A DNA stretch of 64,000 nt from assembly GCA_038373885.1 (NCBI GenBank), contig JAWZYV010012241.1, positions 372,001 to 436,000 on the forward strand, read 5' to 3'. Positions 21,237-36,200 of this stretch are shown here, one piece after another; the first letter of the stretch is position 1; each line of letters begins with the position of its first letter. Made by a program: the position numbers and the translations under genes. This DNA comes from Cheiracanthium punctorium. Lineage: Eukaryota > Arthropoda > Arachnida > Araneae > Cheiracanthiidae. Under the pieces are notes generated by a model. It made no database searches. It was not told where the DNA came from and worked only from the letters and a program-made list of their open reading frames with translations.

Positions 21237-24200
21237 GTAAGTTGAAAATGTATTGTTGCAGTGCAGTAAAACCTCGCTATAACGATAAATCCCTCTTTAA
21301 CGATAAAATTTTGCGGTCCCTCAGAATTTCAATATAAAATTATCTCCCCACGATATAACGATGCATCCCTCAAGAACGACCCTTATATTGGGCCCCTTTA
21401 GTATCGTTGTATCGAGGTTATTTCATCCCTTCTAAAGCTGTGGTAAACTGAGCGCTCCGAATTGTGACCGCAGGGCAAACGTACAAAAAAAAAAAACACG
21501 GGCCCCCTGGGACAGTAGAAGATCCGGAGAAGTTTCAAGGGAGGAGGCGATAAGTATTGTGACAAAGCGAGTTATTTTAATAGAGATGGATTTCTCTCTC
21601 TCTTTTTATTCTTTTTGTCTGTTTAATCTTAAACCTATGTTTAACCCTTCCGCTGTCATCATTTTAAATTGAGGCGACGGAGAAGACTCTCCTTCATCGA
21701 ACGATGTTGCTCTCCAGTATGGTTCTTTGAATGCTGACTCTTGCGCTATCGCTGGGTTCTGGTGGGATGTTCAGAGAACCACTCTGGGAAGCAACAAGGA
21801 GGCAACATTGGCCAAAGAATGAGTATCCTTATCGTTTTTTTTTTTATAGGATGATTGCGAAAGGGGTTGAACATGGCTTCAGTAGTGAGTTGGAGTTTAA
21901 AAGAGCTCAGGAGAGGGCAATCACCGCCCCCCTCCCCTCCTGGATCCGCCACTATTAGCCTAAGGCAAACTAAAGAATGGGGGCCCCATATTTTACCTCT
22001 CTGAGGAGGTAAAATAAAATAAAATCTTGTAGAAAGTTATAAGCATATTTTTTCGCTACAAAATAAAACTTTGCAGATTATTTTGAAATAAACGAAGGTA
22101 CAGGCGGGGTGCGAATTGAACATTTTCTCCAGGGGGGGGACATTTGAAAGAAAACATTCTTCTGGAGGGGACATTTGAAAAAAAAAAAAAAAAAAAAACA
22201 GGGAAGGCATAAAATGTTCCACTTACATAGTATATTTATTACAGGACATGCAGTCTCCAACATGTCTGGGAAGGGACTTGAACAAAAGTTGACCCCCGTG
22301 TGCACATATATTCCTGCCTATGTCGCTTCTACGTCTACCCTCAAATTCAGCTCGCGACGGAACAGCGTTTGTTCATTCATTTCGCTGTCTTAATGTGTTG
22401 CAGAATGAGAAATGGCATCAGGCATGCGTATATCGATTTCAAAGGGATGTTTGTAACTTGATCCCTTGTCTAGTAAATAAAAGAATTTCTATTTTCAATA
22501 CTTAAAATCGCTAGGTACTATTCAACTTGTAAGGACAGAGATTTAATTTAACATTTCTCCAGCAGGGGATAAATAGTATCCCTGGCAGGGATCCATTAAT
22601 ATTTCTCTAGCCAGGGATATAATATTCTTCAGCCAGGGACAGTCCCCGGCATCCCCCCCCCCCGTCCATTCGCAGGTGTTTTATAACAATAGTTGCATAA
22701 ATGTTTGTGCATGATGTCGCCTTGTTCCCCATAGTGACGTCACATTGACATGTATTTTTATGTATTTAGAGAATAATGTTATGGATTAAAGTTAGTTTCT
22801 CATAAACATAAATGGGAATGCATTTTCCTCGTTCATTTTTCCTAATTGAAGAATAATGTAACTTTTGTGAACTTTCTCTTTTGTAATTTTATCGTAAAAA
22901 ATGTAATATAAGATTTTCGAGCTCGGGACGAATTCCCCGTTTTTGTTTTCACCCACTGAAGGTAACCTATCTCTTACGGTCGCGCATTCTCTTGCGAAAA
23001 CTCCAGAATGTAGAGTATCGAATGAAAGGAGACTGACTGACTGACTGATGATAGGTTCTTCAGTATCTGTGGTCATCGGTATCTGTGGTCAGCCGGGTTG
23101 CGAACCCTATATTTTGCTTTAATTTCAATTTTAGAAATAAAACATTCAGTGAACAGGCAGTTTTTGTACCGATGTTCAGTGTATCAGATAAAATGTTGTG
23201 TATTTCTTTAAATTATCTTTTGAGAGAAAAACTGCATATGCGGACATAAGAATATTAAATCTGCATTAATTTTCTGTGTAAATTTTTCAATAATTACTGT
23301 CACCTTAATTGAATGTGTGCGCTGTGCCCGAAGTTTCAATTACAAAAATAATTCGATAGAACCCAGATTAATGGATTTGAGTTATTCTCAAGAAATGTTT
23401 AAAAACATGTTCCCTGTTTTCAGTAGCATTCGTATTTTATTTTTATTTTTTTTTAACTTTTGTTATTGATACATGGATGTGATAAACATGGCTGTACGTT
23501 CCCTAACGTGTGTTGCATTCCAAATATAATACGTGTAAAAGCTGAAATGTTCACTGTTTAAAAAAATTATGCTGTCTGGCAACAGAGTGTAAATCTGCAA
23601 AAGCCAATAATAATTAAAAGTTCCAGAAAAACAAATTTCCGTAACACTTGGTTAAGGAAAATAGTAACATTGTTTGTGAATGACCATTTGCTGTTTGCAT
23701 TTCAAGTAAAAAGATAAAATGCTGAAAGCTTTCCTGCGTTAGTATGCTTGTGAAGGAAAAACGACATTTACAGGCAAAGACGTATTTCATTTAACATTAT
23801 TTTTCATTAACCATTTTTTTTTTTTTTAAACAATCTCCGGAACTCGTACGTACCGTAGCTACAATTTAAACAACTAATTTAAGAAAATGAGTGATTTAAT
23901 ATTTGTTATAATTGTGATTGCTTCCCGTTAGTATAATATGAGTCAAAACCGAAATTTGCTGAGAGGATTATTTAATTTAAATTTTTTTCCGGAGTCTCAC
24001 CTCTCTCTCATTTTTAAACTTCTGCTGTTATTCTAATATTGTTTATATAATCAAGTAGGAAAAGGGTTCAGTTACTGCATCATTTCTGTTGTAGGATGAT
24101 AAAACGTATTATTGTTTCCCGGTGTTAATATACTTATGAAGGAAGAACGACATTTACAGGCAACGCATAAGTTTATTCCTTGTTGATTTTTACTTGTTTA

Positions 24201-27200
24201 ATTACCATATTTCTGTTGCTGCTTATTGCTACCAATACTTATCGAATAAAATGAAGCGGATAAATACGTCAATGATTTTTCTATTCTTGTACTAGGATTT
24301 AATTTAAGATACTAATTGCTTAGATCTATGGCGAGAAAAACTATTTTATAGACGAGGAAAAGTCCAGTCGTAATCCCCTTTTCATTTGATTTGTTTATAC
24401 CACAGTAAACCCCCTTTCAAATTATTATTTGAATGTGGAAGGGTTTTATTCTTTCAAAAATTACGCTTAGGGGTTATCTAAGTTCATTTTCTATTATAGA
24501 AAAATCAGGCTGCAGTAAAAGGTGGATGAGTGAGGGTACCTCCCGCAATCATCTTGTCTGAGTTTCAGTTTGATAAGTTTTTGCTTGTAAATTTTGGAGA
24601 TTGACGCATGCTGTTAAACGTTTAAAAATTAGTTAATTTTGCAGCTCAAACATAAACTTTAGTTTCATTTCTTTACAAACAACTTAATGTCGTCGCACAA
24701 ATTATTGAAATGACGTTGTTTACGCACCCTGTATGTGATTTGGGTAATTTTAATATTTATGTAGCGATGTAATAGTTGGCGAGTGTTTTTCTTTTGAAAA
24801 AAAAAGGAGGGAGGGTAAACTTTTTTGAAAGAAAAGCCACATTTATAAGTATTAAGATGGCTTTAATTAATGTTGAAGGGTTTTTAATTAATCATTTCTC
24901 TAGTAGCTATCATAATTTAAGGTTTACAGTTAAACAAATTAAGTAATAGCATGGCTATTTTCGTTGTAGCAGGATTCAACACTTCACAGAAATTGAGTGC
25001 TTCCTTACATTAATACGCTTATGAAAGAGAAACAACATTTACAGTCAAAGTAACGCATTCCCACAGCTTGTGATTTTTTTCGTTGCAACGACGATCGCCC
25101 AACACATACTGTAGCAGTCAATAAAGCTACAAATTTTAACGATTAAAAAGGCCGCCCGGGTAGTGTTATGGTTTAAGAATCATTCTATCACGCTTTGGGT
25201 CCGGGCTCGAATCCCGGCTTGGGCATGGATGTTAACTTGTCCGTCCCTTCATGAGGGTAACGCTGTCCGCCCACTGGGTGCCCCCATAATAAAATGGACA
25301 CAATACCCTCGGCAGTTGTAGTAGACAATGCCTAATCGGCAAGTGCTCGCCCCTTTATATATATATATTATTCCCCAATTTCCCTTAATATCCCCCCCCC
25401 CTCGATTAATAAGAATAATAAGAAGTGTTTATTAATAAATGAGAAAGAAAGAAATCAAACATAAAATTATATAGTTCAAAAAATATTTTTTTAAACCGAT
25501 AATATAACATGACGCCAGAATTCAAGAGGAACTGTTTTGCTTTTAAAATATAACATACACAATATGATAGGCTAATGTATGAAGTTTAAAATCATATATT
25601 TAAAATATGGGACTCTTAGTTTCCATTTTTCCTTGAATAACAAAGTTATAATGTTTAATACTCGAAAAATAATTGTATATGAATATGACAATAAAAAACT
25701 ATAAAACCCGATATGCAACTTTCATTTGGCATGGTTTAAAAGTTCAGTTACTTAATGCTCATTCTTATTTAATTAGGAACCTCTGACTGGCGTGGAAGCT
25801 TCCCCGGAAGAACTGAAGAAGGCCTTAGAATGGGAACTGAGTTTGGACAACAACGATCTCCGGAGTCACGCTTGGTACCACGGGACGATACCCAGGCCGA
25901 GGGCCGAGGAGCTGATGTCCGAAGAAGGGGACTTCCTGATCAGGGACTGCATATCGAGGCCGGGAGATTACGTTCTCACCTGCAGGTGGAGAGGAACGCA
26001 TCTGCATTTTGTGATCAACAAGGTAGATGAAGCTGAAATCATTTTACAAGGGGGTTGTAATTAAAAAAAAACTGTTAAACTTTTTGTTCCTTTCTAATGG
26101 CCTACTGGAGGCTTGACTGCTCCTACGACAACCGCATACGTTGGTCATTTCATTAAGGAGGTGCCTATTGGACAGACTAATGTTGCACCCTATGAGTGGT
26201 CTCCTAATTTTAAACCTATTCTAGATGAGAGAGCTAGCACCTGAAATCGGCACCCACAGAGGTAGCGGTTGAACAGGGTGAACACTGGAGCCACAACCTA
26301 TTTTACGTGCACCAGCTACACATGGTTCCACAGCAGACTCGGTCAAGAAAGGAGTTCATCCTCTAAGCACTGGCCAAGCTGGTGCTGCGTTACTTTCCAT
26401 GCTTTCTTGGGAAGGGAGCTCAGCGATTAGGCCACTGTGAGACTGTTCCAAGAAACTTCTGTCCCGTATATGAGTACACTGTATAGGTATTACAAATATA
26501 AATATACAGTAGAGTTCTGACTATCTAAATCTATATAAACCAAGCTAAATTAGTTCCAAGTGATAAGCTCAAATGCGATGTACAAAATGGAATTTTTTTT
26601 TTAGTAAACTTGAGTTAGTGGCAGTCTACTCTAGTGTTATATAACTTTGGTTGTTTACAGTGATGTACCTTACAAGTAGGTTCTTCTCCTCACAAAGTAC
26701 GCTGCTTTGGTCCAGCCTCCTTCTTCTGGTGGGCATACATTTTACAAAATAAATAGACTTAATGGCTGGCCGTCAAGGCCCCTTACTCTTTACATATCCT
26801 ATAAGTGAAAATTGAAAATCCATTAAAACTGAAATGCTGTACATTGTAAAATTTAAGATGAAATCAAATATTAGAAATATTGCAGAAGTCATTTTTCATA
26901 CTAAATCAAATGAATAAGAAAGCACTTTTTTAAAAAGTTGATCTTTATTGTACAAATATTTGGATTTCCTCCAAAATCATTTATTTACATCACAACAGAA
27001 AACAATAACAATAGACTGGGGATAAAATTTGATATAATCTGGGATATAATATTTGAATTTAAAGGCATAAAACAACAAAAAATGGATTCCATGTTTGCAA
27101 AATTAAATGAACAGTAAAATTAAAATTGAATGATTATGTTTTTAACGAATTTGTATACTTTTTTAATTAATTAAACTTATAAGAGTGACAAATACAATTC

Positions 27201-30200
27201 ACTTTTACAATCATTACATCATAAATAATTTTGTCTTAATTCATAATTAAGTAAAGAAAATAATGAGCTACACGCACATACAAATTTATACATGTGTATG
27301 AGAGAAGTCTACTGTATTTTTATGTCTATCGTTATAATTATATACATGAGATAACACTCCAGACGCATTATACAAAAGACGTTTTTCTCTCCTTTTCAGG
27401 TAGTATTTCAACCCTTTACAGTGTATGAAAAAATCCAGTATCAGTTTGAGGATGATTGTTTCGATACAGTTCCTGACTTGGTTACGTATTACGTGGGGAA
27501 CAAGAGGCCTATATCAGCAGCATCGGGTGCTGTGATATCCAAGCCTGTTAACAGGAGTATGCCACTATCGTACTATGCTACGAGATATGGCCTGGAATGC
27601 CAGATGCATTATGCTGCCCTGGCTCTGGAGAAAGTCGCCGGAAGCCAAGAGTCATTGTCTGCCAAAAGTGCTCATGGTGGAAGTGGAGAAAGCTTAAATC
27701 AGGAGAGGAGATTATCTCAATCTACAGAAGCCCCTGGTATATAAATATGGGTGCATTTTACTGTGATTTAAAAATGTTTATGGTTTTAAAGTTATTTCTG
27801 TTTGTGCATATTGTGTTTAGTACATCAATGGTTGACATACTATTTTTGACTAATAATTAATACTGGTTAATATTTTTTTAGATGTCCGTTTTTTAGATGT
27901 ATGTTAAATAAATAACTGAACTCTTTAGATGTACAAAAGACAGATTATATTACATTGGGACGTTAATTTTTTTAAAGAAAAATGTTCCAATAGATTGAGT
28001 AAACTTGACATGACTGGCAATGTTAGATACATTTTTTTTTAATCTATTATTTCTAAATGCTATTTTACTCCAATGTTATGGCTTCAATATCTCTATCCAT
28101 TTTTCTTTTATGACAAGCAAATATTGTCTTATTAGAAAGCATGCAAGTTTAACACTTGCCATGTAATTAGCATGAATTGGAAGTGGTTTAGAAATAGGAG
28201 GACATCTGCCGATGGGGGTGGATGCTTTGGTTTGGAGGACTTTTTAAGGGGCTATTCACATTACATCTGAAATGCATATTCACATTACATCTGAAGCAAA
28301 CCAATCAAAACTCCAGACCGTTGGATCAACAGCTGCACTGTAGGCTCAAATAAAGAGACCTTCACTCTTAAGCTGTCTACCATGTTCAGTGGCATATCTA
28401 CTCAGCCATGGTTAGGACAGAGAACTAAAAAAGAAAAGACACAGAAAAATATTTGAATAATATCAATGTAGCACTTCGTGTATGTGGAGAAAATCCTTCC
28501 AACAGAACTGCTATACATTCCATTATGAAATACTAATTTCATAAGCATTTCATTACAATATATATATATATATATATATATAAAACTATCATCTTAGCAT
28601 TATCTGTTTATTTTTGTTATTATATTATGTGCTGGGTGCAAAATTATAAACCGTTGTTAGTGTGATTTTACGTATGTTATAACTATTGCTTTCAAGAGAT
28701 GCCATTAGAATCTTTATTGGTTTTACTAAATACTTGTTTGACTGCTGTCATTTTTTGCTAATTGTGAGGGTTTTAAATCTCTCATAATGCTACGTTTTTA
28801 CCAAAAGAATATTTTCACGAATTTTACCAAATAGAAGTTACTACTATACAAATTATTATTTAATAGAATTACACCATTAATCTAACCTTTTCATTCCCAG
28901 TTTCGACAGAACTTAACATGAAAAGTGAAATGCCCACTACTGAGCAGTAGGAATTAAATTGACTGCAAGTGCTCTAGACAAACACATACATATTACTTAC
29001 CCATAAAAAAAGTCACACAACTAAAATATTCATGTTGTGCTTTACTCCTTTAATAAGTCTAACCATCGGGTGCCTTGCCACAGGAAGTGTCTTAAATATG
29101 TTGACTGTGCAGGTAGTACTGAGAATAAAGTGATTTAGGCAGTTCTCTTAATTTAATAATACTCAAAATGAGTTTTTTTAGAAATTGTGCCACTTTTCTT
29201 GCAGACAAACAATATATTGTTAGTATGTATAGTGTCACATAACTGTTATTTGGTATTGTGGTACAATTAAAACAAACTTTGTTACAATAATTTGAATTTT
29301 CATTTTAGTTCTTTACTTTTCACACAGATACACATCCAAGTGGAGTTGCAACAATGCCTCGAAATATTGGCACAGAATATCCAAGAAAATCTGTTCCTAA
29401 TTTTTCAACGTTACAACATGGTTCGTCAGTGCATTCCAAAAGTGAAAGACCCTATGATAAAAAAATTACTAAACAAAGGTACAGATTAAACTTGTTTTCA
29501 ATAAGATCATTTGTGAAATCTCTGTCAAATTATTCATATTTCAGTATAACTGTTATTTTTAGCTAAACTACTAAGGAAACTCTATTAAAAGATGTTGTAT
29601 TGTTTTCATTCTGTATAATGTAAACTGAATGAAACATTTTAAATATTGTTTGAAAAATAATTTTTAAAAAATAGATGGGGCAAACCAACATTATATTTTC
29701 TTTTATACATTTAAAACAAGCATAATTTAGAAGACAGGCCCTTTATCTTAAATAGCAATTCTTAAAAGTGTATTTCATATTAATAGTAAGAGTATTTGTT
29801 AAAAAAAATAATGTCAAACATATGGAAAGTTATACTTTACAATAATATAAATCAGTACTGTAGTATTTTATGATTCATTATTGTATTGAATTCAGCAATT
29901 CAAAGCATGTATTTTTAACTGTTTTGAGTTTCACTCAATGAAAATTGCTTTTCCAAGCATTTATTCATTTGTATTTTGCATTTTATGTTATTAAGTGAAC
30001 ATACTGATAAATTTAATAAAAGAGGGGTGTTTTTTTTTTTTTAAGTTGTGAATTTTCTGCTACTAGTACTGAAAATTCAGTCACATTTGTTTACAGACAA
30101 TTCAGTAGCAAACAAGTCTACTTAATTCATTGTTACACTTGTATGAGGGTGTGCTTTGTGAATCTGTAAAAACAGTTATATCAGTAGGGTTTGGGTGTTA

Positions 30201-33200
30201 GAACAACCCCCCCCCCAAAAATAAATAAATAAAAAATAAGTAAATCCGACACTCTGGAATTTTTAGTTTATACTAGTATTATATTTCCATGCTTTATTTA
30301 TAAATTCATTTAACTAAAAATTATAACTAATATCAAAACTAAGGATTAAAAAAAAAAAAACTTTCTGGGTATACTATTATGTGTGCTTATTGTTTCATGA
30401 CTTAATACATTTTTAAGTAATCAATTAAATAAAATATATTTGTGGAACAAAAACACATAATAAAATATTGAATTGATGGATGGAAATATGAGAATTTGCT
30501 CTGTAACAACCTGAGACAGTGCATGAATTTTAAAAATAATAATCAAACATTCAATCATTAGGTCCAGTCAAGAAAGTGTTCCTGATGTAAATAGTAAAGA
30601 AGATACAAAAGAGGACATTCCCCCTCCTAAACCTAGTCGCATTCCTTCAAAAAAGTATGGAACTATTTCGAATACAGATTCAGTACAAATTAATAAATCG
30701 GGTAAGTTAAGTCAAACTTTACTATGTACTGTGAACTTTTTTATCATGCTTTCAATTCTACCAGAATAAAAAAGTTTTATTTTAAAATAAAATATCACCC
30801 AGAGTATTTTGATGCCTTACAGCAAAATTGTAGGAAATAAAATATATTTTTTGTAAAACAAATGAAATAACTTAGTAAAAGGTGCTTGTAATAAAAGTAG
30901 TACAAACTCATTTCCAAGACTGTTTAATTGTTTTTTATTGATCTAGAAAAAGATTTTTCAAAATAGAAATTTATTATTCAGATGCAGCACAGGCTTTCAT
31001 CAGTGCAGTTCATTTATTAAATTGCCAACTTATTTTATTTTCAAATTACTGTTAATTTTTCAATAACTGTGACAAAAGTGTAAATACATAAAGAAGAATG
31101 ATTCATTATGCAGTGTGTGCCTAAGATTTACCATAAATTAAGATTTTTATTTTTTGTATGATTAGGCTTAGTTAGAAAAACTGCACTAGCCCTCAACAAC
31201 CACTAATATTGGAAAATGTCATCCTCAAAAGATTAATAAATGTCGATATTAAAAAAATAAAGCAATATCAGTTAGGTAATATACATCTTACAAGCTGCAT
31301 AACAAAAAACACTCAAAATAAACTGTTTAAAAGATGAAATAATTGAAATTTTGCAAAATAACACACATTAAGGCATTTATCAATCTGTTGTCTGCAGACA
31401 ACCGATTGATAAGTACTTTTTATTCGAGTACTTAATAAGTACACTATTCGAGTCCCATGGATTACTTTCACAAATGAATATGAATTTTTTAAACATTAGT
31501 TTGCATATACGTGCAATTCTTCAAACACTGCTACCAAAGTTACTTATAAATTTTACTTCATTATGCATAGTTTTTAAAAAACAAATTTTTTGTTACCACC
31601 AATGTTGGAAATTTGTTTACATAAATTAGCATAATTTAGAGCAGAGTTTCTTAAACTGTGGGTTGCAACTCCGATCGGGGTCACGGGACCTGCAGCAGGA
31701 GTCTGCTAACCTGACAGTTTCACTTACGCGTATATCGGATTTGCGCAATGCTTATGGGGTCCACACACCAAAAACTAAGAAACCCTGATTTAGAGAATGT
31801 AAAATAAATGGTGTGGCAAGCTAATGGATTAAATAATTTCTTACTGCATTATATGTATGTTCTTTATTATTATTTTTCTTTATGCTGTTCAGATTTTCAT
31901 GTTTTTACTACTGTTAAAATGAATGTTGATGAAAAACAAATTTTGACAGTTCCCTGAAAGTTGTCTTAATAAGGTTTGACTGTGTTCATGATTATTTATT
32001 AATTAAATAACCAATGAATGTTAACATCTAAATTTCTTTTACAGGTTCAAATACTCCTGCTGCTCATTTATATTCCGAGCTAAACTTTGTAAATAAACCA
32101 AATGGAAATATCCAAAAAATGGAAGGTTCTGATCCAAAAATTCACCAGGACTGGACTCAGCAACTTAAATTTTCTCTCAAAGATAATGAGTTTGATCACA
32201 TAACCAGAGAAATGACTATTCCTGAAGTCAACCCACCGTCTAGTTTTGACATTTCCAAATTTGCTACAGTATTATTATCTACAGAGAACAAACCCCTCGA
32301 TCCACCTGCATTGGCCAAAATGAGATGTGTCATCTTAGAGGGTGGTGCAAAGATTATTGCAAGTCACTTAACTAAAGTTGATTTGGAAGTTTTGAGGTTG
32401 AGTCGGCAAGAAGATTTAGGCGTTGGTGTGCTGACTGGATTTGAATTACTAGTTTTGCCTCAAGGCCAGCAACTCCGGCTTGATCTCTTGGAACGGTATG
32501 GAAATTATCTTCTTGATTCTTAAAATTTGGTTTTTAATTTGTTTGTTGGTTTGTTCTTATCTCTTGTTGATGACTTGCTATTTTTCTACTGATAAAAAAG
32601 TGCCATCATTAATAGTAATTCAGAAATGTTTTTCATATCATATAATTTTCTGTGTTCTTGACATGGCATTGGATAATTGTTGGATTATCAGAATGACTAG
32701 ACTAAGACATCAGCTGACAGATTTTTTTGACAAGTTATTTCTTAACACCTATAATTCACACATGCAATATGCATAACTACTAGTTTTCAAAAGCACCTAA
32801 AAAAAGAAACTAAGACTTGAACGAACAATTCTTTCTTAAAAATTCATTTCCAAAATTCCTATAAAATGCAAATGTTCTGAATATTAAACTGGAGCATTAT
32901 AATTTTATTAGATAATAAAATGTTGACATTTCACATTAACAGCCCATATAATAAGCTGATATATGGATGAGGGACTTTTCATTTTTAAGATTATTTGTGA
33001 ATTTGAAATCTTGAAACATTATATTATAAATTAGTTAAGTATGTTCTTACAGAAATTATCATGAATATTATTATTATTATTACCTTTTTTTAATTAAAAA
33101 AAAAATATTTTTTCTTCCACATTCACCAAATAAAGTTGTATGAAAATACATTGTCAATTTAGTTTAAATTATTTGCAAATCATGTATGATTTATTTATTA

Positions 33201-36200
33201 ATGTAAGTTTTAATTCCATTTATATTTCAGCACGGAATGTATGAAATTCTTTGTTGCAATCACAATACTAACTTGTGGAGATGAAGATGTCCGTGCACAA
33301 GTCTTGAATAAATGGATACAAATTGCAATAGAAACTAAAACAGCTTTAGGGAATTTATATGGTTATACAGGAATTATGCAAGGCTTATCTTTACCTCAGG
33401 TTTGTATATTAAAACTAAGATAAGAAATTCTTTTAAGATTTACTCAGGATTTCCACTCTAATCTAAAATGTGGAGAAGTTACAAAAAAACAAGTTCAAAT
33501 TTTTCTGGAATTTTGAAAATAACTTGCCATTAGCATCATAAAAGAATATTAGCATTATTAGCTAATAGAGTGTTAACAAAATTATTTCAGGAAGATGTTC
33601 CAGGGGAAAAAAAAAAAAAAAAATTTTTTTTTTAAACATTTTATCTTAAAATTAACATCCTCTGTCTTATGTAAATACAGTTAATTTTTGATTTAAAAAA
33701 ACAGCTTTTCATACATTATGGTGCCTACAAATATTAACATTTCAAATTCTTTGATTTCCCAGTTTCCTCAACTATTTGCACTAACATGCACATATCTGAA
33801 CAAATATATTTATTGGATAATATTAAATATGAACAAATACAGTCAACTCCGGATTTGGTGAACTTTCGGCTACAGTGAAAACATTTCATTAGTCCCGATT
33901 CCCATACGTTATAAATGTAAATAGCTTTTTTAGTGACTTACAGTGAACTTAAAAATTTCTGGACGGCAGAGGTGATGTTAGATTCCTAAGAAAAGTGTAT
34001 CTTTTTTTTATTAGAGTCGAGAGAAAGGTTATGAAGCAGATGTTCTGAAATACAAGTGAATTTACTTAGTTAAAAGTTGAACATGGAAATACCTTAGTAA
34101 TTAGTTAAAAACATTAAAAGCCAAAAATTTCCGTTAAAAGGTTAAAACACGCACCATTAGCACTTTCGACAGCTTAGCCTTAAAAGAAAATATAAATATA
34201 GATTTCGTAAATGTCAAGAAAATAGCTAATTACAATAATCACAATTATGGCTTAAGACGGGAAGCGTTGGAAATAATGACACAAGAGGGAGCTGTCAACG
34301 ACATGGCGCATGCGCAGATCGAGCAATCGTGGCAAGCCACGGTGAAGAAGAGGCAGTGAACGAGTCAAGCAACTCAGTTCTGATGATGACAGCGGGCTAA
34401 GCTGTCGAAAGCGCTTATGGTGCGTGTTTTAACCTTTTTACGGAAATTTTAGGCTTTTAATGTTTTTAACTAATTTACAAGTGAATTGCCAGTGTCTAGG
34501 CTAACATACTAAATAAGGGGGAAGGGGCATGAGGAGATCATTTTTTTTTTCATTACTGTAATGCATTCTACCTTTAGAAGTATTCACTAACAAAAGATAG
34601 GTACTTTTGAAAGTGAATCAAAAATAGAAATTTCGCTCTTCACCTTGAAAGATTTCATTTTCCATTCCCAATGCGATATCACAAGTTCAAAGCGACAGCA
34701 CCTTTTGCCAACGTAATGGAATGTACATTATTTCCATAAATAGGAGTAATTATGTTTGCTTTATTTAACAAATAGTTCTAGAATCATAAATGTGATCAGT
34801 TATGCTTGAACTGAATGTTTATTTACTTAATAAACATTCAGTACTTGTATAAAATACTACTTTCTAGTTTTGTATTAAGTTTTATTGTTCAATGTGGGGA
34901 AACATCAGTTTTAGTGAACTAAATTTGCCGTTCCTCAGTGGTTCACTATAACCAAAGTTGACTGTAAATAAAATTATGTTTGGTTAATAATATTTGCATA
35001 TTCTATTGAACATATAGTCATACTTAAAAAAAAATAAAATTCTTGGTTTCCTAAGAAATTTACATTTTAATATTTCTAAAATCAGCATACATGTTATTTT
35101 TGAGTGGGAAATTCATGTTGCGTTATCTTTATTTTTAGAAATCTGTTAAAATTTTGTTGTATTGAAACTTGCTACCTTAACAAAGTTATTTTATACTTTG
35201 TACTATATTTACTGTTTTTTTTTTTTTTTCATTTCTTTATTATAGATCTCAAGGTTGCGCTCTACATGGCTGAAACTACGGCAGAACTTTACAGAAAATG
35301 CATTTATGTATGAAACAAAATTAAGACCTACTCTAAAGAATATGCAAGACTGCTCAAATCCCCAAGCTCCCAACACATCTATTCCTTATCTTTTGTCATT
35401 GATTCTCATACTTCAAAGACATCTCGATATAATATCTGGACAGGAAGATTTCCAAATGGAGAATGAAGAAAAATTGCTTACACCACAAATAGAAAGTTTG
35501 TCTTCAAACAAGGAGAAAGGTAATAGTAACCATAACCCTCTTAAAACAAGTAAATTTTTAAAACAATTCACAGTACTTGCCAAATTATTAAACCAATGGA
35601 AAATTTTACTTAAAAAAATATTTGCTTCCTTCATATTTTGATAAGGAGGTATAATGACACAGACACACACACACACACAAAAAAAAAAAAATTGCATTAA
35701 ACAATCTTTAAATAAAATGCAGCATATAAATGAAATCGAACTAAGAAATCACTCTGTTGCAGGGTCAAAATATTTATAATGATAAATTTTTTAAAATGAT
35801 GAATAACCTACACAATATTAATTATAATACAAAACTCATCTTTTTGTGGTAAAATATTCACTTCCATCGAACATAAACAATCAGCACAAATTTTAAGTTA
35901 CACTAGCTACCAAGGCGGCCAGCTCCGCCACCCCATACCTTACTGTTCTTTATCAGGGTGTCTACCAAATTTCTGAAAGTCAATTTCCTGACTTTTGGGA
36001 GGTAGAAGGACCAGAAGCGTATATAAGTTTCCATACCCGGGGGGGAGGGGGGGGGGATTTTAAATCTTATTGTTATTAGAGTTAATATTAATGTTTTAAA
36101 ATATCTGCTGGGAGGCCCGGGCGCCCCGCAGGACTTCTTCGACGGACTTTCAGCAACCATTCTAATGAAGAGATAAGTCCTCCAAATTGAACACTATCCA

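Larger units (their letters stand above)
21237..25776 (+). other. NSP-family gene intron 1 (4.5 kb)
   Basis: GTAAGT donor and ATTAG acceptor. It contains a Tigger-like MITE (21264-21426), a fragment resembling a hAT end near 21930-21956, poly-A (22180-22198), and a SINE at 25150. The open frames at 21731-23076 show no domain. Confidence 0.7.
30702..32044 (+). other. NSP-family gene intron 5 (1.3 kb)
   Basis: It contains a 36-bp palindrome (31377-31412) and a hAT MITE (31642-31787). The remainder is plain AT-rich sequence. Confidence 0.7.
33400..35245 (+). other. NSP-family gene intron 7 (1.8 kb)
   Basis: Mostly occupied by a TA-flanked TIR element (33840-34964) with a nested long inverted-repeat element (34101-34473). 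Confidence 0.7.

Noticed and set aside
25150..25225. Possible tRNA gene in NSP-family intron 1
   Set aside because: A second collinear copy with the same non-tRNA body exists at 47885; no cloverleaf.
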